Shown: positions 1 through 5,364, numbered from the stretch's first letter. The stretch: 5,708 nt of DNA from Shewanella sp. (GCA_004195335.1 SDWK01000742.1:1-5708), one strand, 5' to 3'. Notes: generated from the letters alone by a model not told the origin. Made by a program: numbers and translations.

Positions 1-1
1 G

Positions 2-715
2 GGTTTGGTCGTTGGCGTGCTGTTTACCCTGGAGTATCTGTTTCTGGGTCAAGCACTACAATACACATCGGCCTCTCATGCGGTGGTGTTTCTCTATACC
101 TCGCCCATCTTCGCCGCGTTTATTCTCCACTTTCTCGTCGATAGCGAGAGAATGGCACCGCTTCAATGGCTTGGCATCAGTCTGGCCTTCCTGGGTATCG
201 TCTTAGCCTTTATGGGGCCTCAGCGCGGTGAAATCGTGGTGTCATCCCTTCTCGGCGATGGTCTTGCATTGCTGGCTGGTGCGGCTTGGGGGCTAACGAC
301 CGTGTTGATTCGAACCTCCCGCTTGGCTAGCGTTTCGCCCAAAGAGACCCTGCTCTATCAGCTCATAGCTGCATTTGTATTGCTGACCCTCAGTGCCGCA
401 GCACTCGATCAGTTAACGTTCAACGTTACCCCGCTCGCTCTGGCGAGTCTTGCCTTTCAGTCGGTCATTGTTTCCTTTGTCGCTTTCCTGATCTGGTTCT
501 GGCTGTTACGCCACTATCCGGCCTCACAGGTAGGGGTTTTATCATTAATGACCCCTTTGTTCGGCGTTGCGCTGGGAGGCTGGTTACTCAGTGAACCGAT
601 TGAGCCAGTGTTTCTGAATGGGGCGTTGATGGTCATCGCCGGCATTGTATTGGTGAGTGGCCATGCATGGCTTACACAGATGCTGTTCGCTTGGCGCAAG
701 GCAAAGCTGAGGTAA
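2..715 (+). CDS. DMT-superfamily (EamA) transporter, 5' end missing
   Basis: The frame is open from the first bases of the window to TAA at 713-715, so the start codon lies outside; the TTG at 5 is only the first possible start. About 238 codons are visible, against roughly 290-300 for a complete family member, so about two N-terminal helices are missing. The rest is strongly hydrophobic. I count eight likely membrane helices, near residues 2-20, 24-44, 53-70, 83-102, 117-134, 146-168, 173-195 and 201-222 counted from the TTG. The motif ALQYTSASHAVVFLYTSPIF and the later SQVGVLSLMTPLFGVALGG are the matching halves of the two EamA repeats, each near its conserved proline-containing helix. A short basic tail (WRKAKLR) suits a cytoplasmic C-terminus. 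Family membership is firm. The substrate cannot be read from sequence; EamA proteins export or import amino acids, metabolites or drugs. No neighbour suggests a role. Confidence 0.93.
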   Translation, partial: GLVVGVLFTLEYLFLGQALQYTSASHAVVFLYTSPIFAAFILHFLVDSERMAPLQWLGISLAFLGIVLAFMGPQRGEIVVSSLLGDGLALLAGAAWGLTTVLIRTSRLASVSPKETLLYQLIAAFVLLTLSAAALDQLTFNVTPLALASLAFQSVIVSFVAFLIWFWLLRHYPASQVGVLSLMTPLFGVALGGWLLSEPIEPVFLNGALMVIAGIVLVSGHAWLTQMLFAWRKAKLR

Positions 716-716
716 A

Positions 717-742
717 GTTAACAGGAGCCTCCTAGTGTTAAC
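717..742 (+). terminator. stem-loop directly after the transporter
   Basis: GTTAAC (717-722) pairs with GTTAAC (737-742), and AGGA (723-726) pairs with TCCT (730-733) around a GCC loop. A short bulge remains on the right side. The structure starts one base after the transporter stop codon, a position that fits a transcript end or a 3' stabilising hairpin. It has no T-run on either side, so it is not a classical intrinsic terminator. Confidence 0.35.
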
Positions 743-1110
743 AGATGATCATTCCGCTTGGTCAGTAGCAGGAAGTAAATGGCTAGAAGAAAAAAGCGAA
801 CTCGCCACGAAGAGAATCGCCACCACCCCCAGGCGGTTTCGTAACGGTCGAATAACTTATTTCACCGCAGGAATGGACATGAAGAATAGTAGCGTCTTGA
901 TTGAAGCCGATGTTGCCTTAGTTGGATATTCGCATCAATTTTGAACACTAGAATCACAACTATTGATCGCAATCGCAAGTGGCGTGAATGCTGATCATGG
1001 AAGTAGCTGGTGGTGGCCCAAACCGGACATATCATCAGCGACCGGTAATGACAAGTGCTGCGACAGAGCAGACATAGCTGGTCTTCTAAGGCTTTAAATC
1101 CACATACTGT
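743..1110. other. intergenic stretch without a convincing gene
   Basis: Short open frames exist on both strands, but none combines a good ribosome site, natural composition and family resemblance. A 21-codon frame at 779-844 begins MARRKKRTRHEENRHH after an AGGAAG, and could be the stump of a lost gene. The only clear element is the repeat at 1015-1064. I read this stretch as decayed or purely spacer DNA. Confidence 0.5.
1015..1064. repeat. dispersed repeat, left copy
   Basis: This 50-base stretch, starting GGCCCAAACCGGACAT and ending GACAAGTGCTGCGAC, aligns with 2977-3025 in the same orientation. By hand I count nine substitutions and one single-base gap, about 80% identity. It resembles a type of intergenic sequence I associate with pseudomonad genomes, but I cannot name the family. 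Its function is unknown. Confidence 0.6.
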
Positions 1111-1139
1111 TTGTTCAAATTTTGTACAGCGCTTATAAT
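1111..1139 (+). promoter_or_regulatory. sigma70-type promoter for the small membrane protein
   Basis: TTGTTC (1111-1116) is followed after exactly 17 bases by a perfect TATAAT (1134-1139). The -35 box matches TTGACA at three of six positions. Transcription would begin near 1146, leaving a leader of about 50 bases before the ATG at 1196. Confidence 0.6.
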
Positions 1140-1195
1140 GAATAGTGAAGGTATGTGAGGCAAAGGAAGTGCCTTCGATTAATGAGGAGGCTATC

Positions 1196-1450
1196 ATGAT
1201 CTCAATTAGTGGAGTACTCGGCTTGGCGCTAGCGCCTTTATTTTCAGCATTGGCTCTGGCCTTTATTGCTGTCGTTTTTTTTAAAGCCCTTGGCTTAGCA
1301 ATAAAAAAGATAAAAGCTTCGCAGCGTTCAATGCGCATAGCGGCGTCTAATGAATCATTTGAAGGTAATATACGCAAAATCACTGAAAGACGACGTTTTT
1401 CAGATAGACGACTATGTCAGGAAGAAAGGCGACATCTGGCCACTGCGTAG
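1196..1450 (+). CDS. small one-helix membrane protein with arginine-rich tail, unknown
   Basis: I do not recognise this 84-residue protein. The ATG at 1196 is chosen because GAGGAGG (1184-1190) lies five bases upstream and the sigma70-type promoter at 1111-1139 precedes it; an in-frame ATG at 1145 has no such site. Residues 7-29 form one clear hydrophobic helix of Ala, Leu, Phe and Val, which may extend to residue 36. The helix is followed by KKIK. Residues 37-84 are polar and highly basic and include ERRRFSDRR and EERRH, a spaced double-arginine pattern. The likely topology is a short N-terminus, a membrane anchor and a cytoplasmic tail able to bind phospholipid, nucleic acid or an acidic partner; this is inference. 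There is no signal-peptidase site. The frame contains no damage. A longer frame on the opposite strand overlaps it but has no comparable start signals. Confidence 0.6.
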   Translation: MISISGVLGLALAPLFSALALAFIAVVFFKALGLAIKKIKASQRSMRIAASNESFEGNIRKITERRRFSDRRLCQEERRHLATA

Positions 1451-1506
1451 TGCAGTTGTGCTGAGGCTGGCGTTAGATCTTTTATCGAAAAAGGAATGGT
1501 TCTTCA

Positions 1507-1590
1507 ATGGAGCTAAGGGTTGTTCTTTTGGGGATTTTTTTTGCCTGCAATATGCCCATATATGCTCAAGTAGAACTGAATACCCAGTAG
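1507..1590 (+). pseudogene. signal-peptide stump of a possible secreted protein
   Basis: An ATG at 1507 opens a 27-codon frame that ends in TAG at 1588. It reads as a signal peptide: MELR, a hydrophobic core VVLLGIFFACNMPI, then YAQ with a plausible cleavage after Ala. Only VELNTQ follows before the stop. AAGGA at 1491-1495 is 11 bases upstream, which is rather far. A signal sequence with almost no mature protein suggests the 5' remnant of a gene whose remainder has been lost, possibly when the adjacent integrase segment arrived. The Q-V-x-L-N-T start of the mature part resembles ComEA-like helix-hairpin-helix proteins, but six residues cannot establish this. It could also be a chance frame. 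Confidence 0.25.
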
Positions 1591-1690
1591 TGTTTTTCTA
1601 ATAGCGAATACTCACCGAAGCTAACGGTCCGAAATGGGTCAACACCTGCCATGCTCCCCTCATCAGATTAACGGCAGCATTGTAGATGTA

Positions 1691-1713
1691 AGCGCCCATA
1701 TAGATCGGGCGCT
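1691..1713 (-). terminator. hairpin downstream of the integrase
   Basis: AGCGCCC (1691-1697) and GGGCGCT (1707-1713) form a perfect seven-base, GC-rich stem with a nine-base loop. On the minus strand it begins six bases after the integrase stop codon. The bases that follow on that strand (TTACATCTACAA) are not a proper T-run, so termination would be weak. It could instead be part of a recombination site. Confidence 0.4.
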
Positions 1714-1719
1714 ACACGG

Positions 1720-2346
1720 CTACACCTCGGTCTTCTCAGCCATCTCCAGGGCATCATCAACTTCGATTCCAAGATAACGAACCGTACTGTCAAGATTGGT
1801 GTGCCCCAGCAGCAACTGAACAGCCCTGAGATTTTTGGTTCGCTTGTAGATAAGAGCTACTTTGGTTCTTCTCATGGTGTGGGTGCCATACATGCCTGTG
1901 TCGAGATCAATGCTCGACACCCATGAGTTAACGATCCGCGCATACTGCCTAGTGGATAAGTGTGTCCCATCAACCTTGGCACTTGGAAATACATAGTCCC
2001 CCAAACCAAGCTGGCGACTAGCGATCCAGTCTTTGACCGCTTCCCGAGTTTGCTCCGTAATTTCGAATTGGACGGGGCGGCCTGTTTTACTTTGAAAAAT
2101 GCTCGCCCTGGATGCGACCTCGCTTCCAGTAGCAATATCTCGAACCCGAAGATTTACTAGAACACACCCTCGTAGTTTGCTATCTATAGCGAGGTTGAAA
2201 AGGGCTAGCTCCCTGAGGTTTTCTGCAATCTGAAGCCGAATTCTGATTCCCCAGATTTCCTTAAGCTTCAGAGGTCGTTTTTGGCCAACCAGCTTGCCCT
2301 TATTCCAAGGCTCTGTGCGGTGGCTATAGTGATCGGTAGCATACAT
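1720..2346 (-). CDS. compact tyrosine recombinase (integrase), catalytic domain only
   Basis: This 208-residue protein is a phage-integrase-type tyrosine recombinase. All six expected catalytic residues are visible: Arg59 (SKLRGC), Lys87 (QSKTGRP), His156 and Arg159 (THTMRR), His182 (LLLGHT) and the nucleophile Tyr191 (STVRYLGIE). It cuts and rejoins DNA through a 3'-phosphotyrosyl link. Usual integrases have 300-400 residues with an N-terminal arm and core-binding domain. Here only about 40 residues precede the catalytic fold, beginning YATDHYSHRTEPWNKGK, which matches a stand-alone integrase family that I recall from plasmids and genomic islands of Pseudomonas and relatives. The ATG at 2346 has GGAGA eight bases upstream (2359-2355). 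Val62 stands where relatives usually have Asp or Glu three residues after the first Arg, which may weaken the enzyme. The next gene is divergent. Attachment sites were not identified. Confidence 0.93.
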   Translation of the reverse strand: MYATDHYSHRTEPWNKGKLVGQKRPLKLKEIWGIRIRLQIAENLRELALFNLAIDSKLRGCVLVNLRVRDIATGSEVASRASIFQSKTGRPVQFEITEQTREAVKDWIASRQLGLGDYVFPSAKVDGTHLSTRQYARIVNSWVSSIDLDTGMYGTHTMRRTKVALIYKRTKNLRAVQLLLGHTNLDSTVRYLGIEVDDALEMAEKTEV

Positions 2347-2350
2347 GGCT

Positions 2351-2376
2351 CAGTTCTCCGTAGGTGGATAGAACTG
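2351..2376 (-). promoter_or_regulatory. inverted repeat covering the integrase ribosome-binding site
   Basis: CAGTTCT (2351-2357) and AGAACTG (2370-2376) are perfect seven-base inverted arms with a 12-base spacer. The left arm overlaps the integrase ribosome site (GGAGA on the minus strand, 2359-2355). In the mRNA the stem would partly hide that site. As DNA it could be an operator or a recombinase-binding site. These roles are inferred; the symmetry is seen. Confidence 0.4.
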
Positions 2377-2508
2377 AAGTATGGTTGCCGTCCTGTGGTC
2401 GCTTGCTATGACGAAGCGGAAAGCCCAGCATGCCCGCAATTAACCGAGAATAATTCACAAAAATTATTGTGAGGCCAGTGGGCTCATAGACCGACAAGCT
2501 GTTAGGGT

Positions 2509-2520
2509 AATGTATACATT
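2509..2520. promoter_or_regulatory. 12-bp perfect palindrome upstream of the zinc-ribbon gene
   Basis: AATGTATACATT is fully self-complementary and ends 17 bases before the ATG at 2538. Its position overlaps the region where the start of transcription or leader would be, so it is a candidate operator. It could equally be a chance AT-rich palindrome. No clear -35/-10 pair was found around it. Confidence 0.3.
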
Positions 2521-2537
2521 CGGAGTTAATTGACTAT

Positions 2538-2855
2538 ATGGCTTTAATTGCAAATCTCAGACATTTCCTGGACGAAGACGGCAGCATACCAGAACTTCCT
2601 GATGCTGCGATGAAACTGGTTGGCTTCCTGACGCGGATTGTTTCTACAGTTTCAAAGGAAGCAGAAGAACCAATAGTTGATGTCGATATTAAATGCTGTG
2701 AAAGAAGTAACGAACTCAGTTGTGATGGATACATTGAAGCCTGGGTTAGTGACAATATGGACATACAGTGGTGCTGTAACACATGCGATGAAAACGGCGT
2801 CATTTCAAACTGGCATGGAAGTCAGTGGGATCATCATGATAAAACTGTGCATTAG
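2538..2855 (+). CDS. small putative zinc-ribbon protein, function unknown
   Basis: This 105-residue protein belongs to a small conserved family I recall as hypothetical proteins beginning with a variant of LHRFLDEDGSIPELP. Here residues 7-21 read LRHFLDEDGSIPELP, followed by a helical segment to about residue 42. The C-terminal half has four spaced cysteines suited to one zinc: Cys53 (or the adjacent Cys54), Cys62, and Cys80 with Cys83 in the pair CNTC. Remembered relatives show C-x7or8-C, then W-x-C-x-x-C-G-D-x-G-x-I-x-x-W-x-G-T-x-W-D. Here the end reads DENGVISNWHGSQWD, so Gly87, Ile89, Trp92, Gly94 and Trp97-Asp98 fit, while the usual Gly after the last Cys is absent. The ATG at 2538 follows GGAG (2522-2525) at 12 bases, a loose spacing. 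It is cytoplasmic, with no signal or membrane helix. It lies divergent to the integrase, suggesting mobile-element cargo or an accessory protein; its function is unknown. Confidence 0.8.
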   Translation: MALIANLRHFLDEDGSIPELPDAAMKLVGFLTRIVSTVSKEAEEPIVDVDIKCCERSNELSCDGYIEAWVSDNMDIQWCCNTCDENGVISNWHGSQWDHHDKTVH

Positions 2856-3291
2856 TTCAGGGGAGCGGGCCCTATTGAGGTAACACGCTACCGCCAGCAA
2901 GTTGGCTAGGCGCTCCAAAACGTTGCGCGATTTTCTGTGCCGTTATTACGGCGTTGGTTGCTTCAGGGAGCGGAACGGCCACAGCAGACACATCATCAGA
3001 GACCAATAACGACAAGAGCTGCGACTAACCGGCCATCAGCCTGTAGGTATGTTAGGTCGATGATCAGCTCGCCTTAGCCCTCTCCGCATGAACCAAATTC
3101 AATCTGGAATTTGGTGTGGGGGTTATCGACAGCTCAATAGTGGAAGGTTGCTGCGAGTTCGGCCGACTTCCCTAGATGCGCCCTTAACAGTCGTTGCCGC
3201 TGCTGAGGCTGAAAGCCGCTACGGCGCAATGAAAGCTCTCTATTGCTTTAAATACCAAATACGCATTGATGCACCTGTTTACTTCTACTGC
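2856..3291. other. gene-poor spacer between zinc-ribbon gene and dehalogenase
   Basis: No convincing gene is present. On the minus strand codons 3024-2875 are open for 50 residues and end in TAG (2874-2872). Their last part, including ATNAVITAQKIAQRFGAP, has natural protein-like composition, but the frame has no start codon with a ribosome site and runs into a dispersed repeat, so it may be a remnant of a lost gene. A plus-strand frame at 3088-3315 has no ribosome site and overlaps the dehalogenase end; I do not accept it. No terminator is evident for either flanking gene. Confidence 0.45.
2977..3025. repeat. dispersed repeat, right copy
   Basis: These 49 bases begin GGCCACAGCAGACACATCAT and end GACAAGAGCTGCGAC. 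They match 1015-1064 in the same orientation at about 80% by hand alignment. Together the two copies enclose the small membrane protein, the integrase and the zinc-ribbon gene. Confidence 0.6.
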
Positions 3292-3978
3292 TTAATTGGG
3301 TCCTGTGAGATTTAGGATGTCCTCGCCAATTTTCTCCAGACTGCTGACGGTCAGTGTTGGAGACACTTCCCAGCTGTCAAAAAGCGATGCGTCGCTACGC
3401 TTTACCCAAGCAGCCTGCATTCCATAAGTTAGAGCACCGATGACATCGAAGGGGTTGCTTGAGATTAGCCACGCTTGTTTTTTTACCGCTCCTGTACGCT
3501 CTAGGAAATGACCGTAAACAGCAGGATCAGGTTTAAAGCTTTGTAGGTCGTCCACACTGACTATATCGAGCAGGTAAGGGGCGATAGCGGAAGAATGTAA
3601 TAGCTTGCGAACAGCGGTTTCTGTGCCATTTGAGAAAGCATAGGGGCGGAACTGCTTCGAGTCTAAAGCTGAGAGTCCTGCAATGCTGTCGGAAAAAGCT
3701 GGCAGCTCGGCATATAGCGCTAGAAGTTCTGATTTTTGTTCAGGGCTTAGCGCGGCTTGATGCAGCTGACATGCATATTCAAGAGCGCTGCGGGTACACT
3801 CGGAGAAGGGCAGGTAGTTTTTCATAAGCCCACGCCGAAAAGAGTATTCCAACTGTTTTTATCGCCAGGTGATAGAAAACTCTCGAGCCTTGTCGCCGAT
3901 AAGCTTTTCCAGTTGCTGCACCAATCCGTGGGTGTCTATCAGAGTACCGTAGACATCAAAGGCAAGTGTGATAGCCAT
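3292..3978 (-). pseudogene. type II (S)-2-haloacid dehalogenase with in-frame stop
   Basis: The frame from ATG at 3978 to TAA at 3294-3292 would encode 228 residues, normal for L-2-haloacid dehalogenases of the HAD superfamily, which release halide from 2-haloalkanoic acids with inversion. Codon 40 is TAA (3861-3859); the reading frame is the same on both sides. Residues matching Pseudomonas sp. YL L-DEX are all present with a constant offset of two: Asp8 nucleophile (FDVYGT), Thr12, Arg39, Ser116-Asn117 (FSNGT), Lys149 (SFKPDP), Tyr155, Ser173 and Asn175 (SSN) and Asp178. The stop immediately follows Arg39 and precedes KQLEYSFRRGLM. One base change from GAA, CAA or AAA would create it. GGGAGGT (3990-3984) lies five bases before the ATG. 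The gene follows the ABM gene by 13 bases, so they share a transcript. Restart at the internal TTG (3852) or ATG would lack Asp8, so activity is presumably lost. A sequencing error is possible. Confidence 0.9.
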
Positions 3979-3991
3979 GTTTTACCTCCCG

Positions 3992-4336
3992 TTATAGGTT
4001 TACCTTATTACTGTCTGCGGGTGCCTGCTCCCGCTCCTCCATGCCGTAATCACGGATAACCTGTGCTACTCGAAGTCGGTAATCGGTGAAGACCCGTTGG
4101 CGACCCGCCTGTTGCGCTTCCCTATGTAGCATGAGATTGCGCCACTGCTTCACTGCCTCTTCATCACGCCAAAAGGAGAGCGACAGGAATTTACCTTTTT
4201 GGATGACGCTCTCAAATCGTTCAACAGAGACGAATCCATCGATCTGCTCTAGATGTGGCTTCAACTCTGAAGCAATATCAAAGTAGCTTTTAGTTTGTTC
4301 TTTGCGCGGATAAAGTTCGAATATTACAGCGATCAT
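3992..4336 (-). CDS. ABM-domain (antibiotic biosynthesis monooxygenase-like) protein
   Basis: This 114-residue protein fits the ABM fold, a small alpha/beta ferredoxin-like dimeric domain found in cofactor-poor monooxygenases and related enzymes of unknown substrate. The expected order is visible: strand MIAVIFELYP (1-10), helix 14-30, IDGFVSVERFES (32-43) as the second strand with its usual G-F, strand GKFLSLSFWRDEEAVKQW (48-65), and a final helix with NLMLHREAQQAGR (67-79) containing the typical W-x5-H spacing (Trp65, His71). The last strand is about residues 81-94. Residues 98-114 form a polar tail. GGGAGGT (4347-4341) lies four bases before the ATG. It is the first gene of a two-gene unit with the dehalogenase and is divergent from the ArsR-type regulator, which probably controls it. 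The chemical role is unknown; detoxification or oxidation of a small organic molecule is a guess from context. Confidence 0.85.
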   Translation of the reverse strand: MIAVIFELYPRKEQTKSYFDIASELKPHLEQIDGFVSVERFESVIQKGKFLSLSFWRDEEAVKQWRNLMLHREAQQAGRQRVFTDYRLRVAQVIRDYGMEEREQAPADSNKVNL

Positions 4337-4398
4337 CTATACCTCCCTTAGTTCTCATGTCAGTATTTAATGCATCTTATCTGAATCCGTTTGATTGC

Positions 4399-4418
4399 AC
4401 TTCGACGCGTATCGAAGT
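4399..4418. promoter_or_regulatory. candidate operator between ABM gene and regulator
   Basis: ACTTCGA (4399-4405) and TCGAAGT (4412-4418) are perfect seven-base inverted arms with a six-base spacer, centred in the 93-bp divergent gap and ending 11 bases before the regulator's ATG. This size and position suit a dimeric winged-helix repressor that controls itself and the divergent operon. No strong -35/-10 pair is visible in the gap; TAAGAT on the minus strand near 4375-4380 is the best -10 candidate for the ABM operon. Confidence 0.55.
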
Positions 4419-4429
4419 AGGTAAAACTT

Positions 4430-5125
4430 ATGTACCTTGAGCCAATAGTTGCCGACCTGGCAAAACTACTTAGCCATCCGGCACGTGTCAGTATGGTGAT
4501 GGCCCTGATGTCGGGGAGGGATATGACGGCGACCGATCTAGCATTGGAAGCTGACATCACGCCTCAAACAGCCAGTAGTCACCTGAGTAAGTTAGTATCT
4601 GGCAAGGTGTTGGAAGTGCGTCAAGATGGCCAGTTCAAATACTTTAGGATCAGCGGCAGAGATATTGCTGAGCTGATCGAAATACTACAAAACCTGTCAT
4701 CCAGACAGAGTGGCAGTCGCTCGGCACCGGATGATCTCTACCTCGCGTTGAAAAGGGCTCGGATCTGTTACGATCATTTGGCTGGGGAGCTAGCTGTCCA
4801 GATATTAGATCAGCTTAAATCCAGGCAGCTGTTGCTTGAGCGGAATGGTTCACTTGAACTTTCGGCAGATGGAGCCAAGTTGTTCCAGCAGTGGGGGTAT
4901 AGCCATGACCCTACTGAGCGTGATCTTGCGCCCTGCAAAAATTGTCTCGACTGGAGCGAGCAGCGATACCATTTGGCAGGTAGTTTGGGGCGCTGGATTT
5001 TGGATGAAACTCTGCAGCACCGATGGGCCGAAAAAAGCCCCGAATCCCGCATTGTTCGATTTACTGATTCCGGCTTGAAAAAGCTAAAACAAAGATACAA
5101 CTTAGATCTCACTGGCACTGCATAA
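4430..5125 (+). CDS. ArsR-type winged-helix regulator with C-terminal domain
   Basis: This 231-residue protein has an ArsR-type winged helix at residues 5-90: KLLSHPARVSMVMALMSGRD (12-31) as first helices, then TATDLALEADITPQTASSHLSKL (33-55) as the helix-turn-helix with recognition helix about 44-56, and the wing VRQDGQFKYFRIS (63-75). Simple ArsR proteins have about 100-120 residues. The extra half (about 100-231) contains RICYDHLAG (111-119) and CKNCLDWSEQRYHLAG (169-184), motifs I recall from a longer ArsR-like subgroup in proteobacteria. The classical ELCVCD metal site is absent, so an organic effector is more likely than a metal, though Cys113, Cys169 and Cys172 could sense thiol-reactive compounds. 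The ATG at 4430 has only a weak AGTAGG upstream, so translation may be modest. The gene is divergent from the ABM/dehalogenase unit with the 4399-4418 palindrome between, arguing for local control and autoregulation. The effector is unknown. Confidence 0.88.
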   Translation: MYLEPIVADLAKLLSHPARVSMVMALMSGRDMTATDLALEADITPQTASSHLSKLVSGKVLEVRQDGQFKYFRISGRDIAELIEILQNLSSRQSGSRSAPDDLYLALKRARICYDHLAGELAVQILDQLKSRQLLLERNGSLELSADGAKLFQQWGYSHDPTERDLAPCKNCLDWSEQRYHLAGSLGRWILDETLQHRWAEKSPESRIVRFTDSGLKKLKQRYNLDLTGTA

Positions 5126-5182
5126 TCAGGTCAAGGGCTCATATATGGTCTTGCGTTTAGCCTCCCCCATTCCAAGCTGTCG

Positions 5183-5240
5183 TGACCGCTCTGTAGATAC
5201 AGCTGCCGATAGCGGAAGTCGTCGTGATGACCGCTCTGTA
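5183..5240. repeat. 13-bp direct repeat pair
   Basis: TGACCGCTCTGTA occurs at 5183-5195 and again at 5228-5240, 45 bases apart. Each copy is preceded by GTCG, with three extra bases in the second. AGCTGCCGATAGCGGAAG lies between. The repeat is too short to name; it may be a small duplication or a remnant of intergenic repeats. Confidence 0.45.
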
Positions 5241-5335
5241 TTTCGGCTTTGACTAAAATGGCCTAGCTCTATTAGATATATTAGAAAGGCCTTACGGTCT
5301 GCAACGTTTCACGTAGCGGAAGATTTAGTGTGATC

Positions 5336-5364
5336 ATTATTGATGCCACTGCCGCATCAATAAT
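5336..5364. repeat. perfect 11-bp inverted repeat
   Basis: ATTATTGATGC (5336-5346) and GCATCAATAAT (5354-5364) are exact complements with a seven-base loop (CACTGCC). This is the longest perfect stem in the window. No T-run follows on either strand, though the arms are AT-rich at their bases, so it could be a bidirectional terminator, a regulator site or a recombination site. It lies 210 bases beyond the regulator's stop. Confidence 0.55.

Noticed and set aside
779..844. 21-codon frame beginning MARRKKRTRHEENRHH
   Set aside because: The start resembles MotB-like N-termini and has an AGGAAG upstream, but it stops after 21 codons with no continuation seen; too short to call.
735..944. 69-codon frame on the plus strand
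   Set aside because: It starts with GTG inside the stem-loop, lacks a usable ribosome site and resembles no family.
862..1383. 173-codon open frame on the minus strand
   Set aside because: It is antisense to the small membrane protein and its promoter, runs through a dispersed repeat, has no ribosome site and has an unnatural composition rich in Cys, Arg and Ser.
1350..1601. 83-codon frame overlapping the small membrane protein
   Set aside because: No ribosome site and a composition rich in aromatic residues and Cys; it is a shadow of the 1196-1450 frame and spacer.
3051..3057. GTTAGGT as an integron attC core site
   Set aside because: It matches GTTRRRY, but no matching RYYYAAC with paired inner boxes lies at a suitable distance, and the recombinase here lacks the extra IntI-type segment.
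3088..3315. 75-codon plus-strand frame
   Set aside because: No ribosome site, no recognisable domain and overlap with the dehalogenase 3' end.
3842..3870. Frameshift in the dehalogenase
   Set aside because: The distance from ATG 3978 to the downstream frame is a multiple of three and the sense codons on both sides agree with the family, so a substitution is simpler than paired indels.
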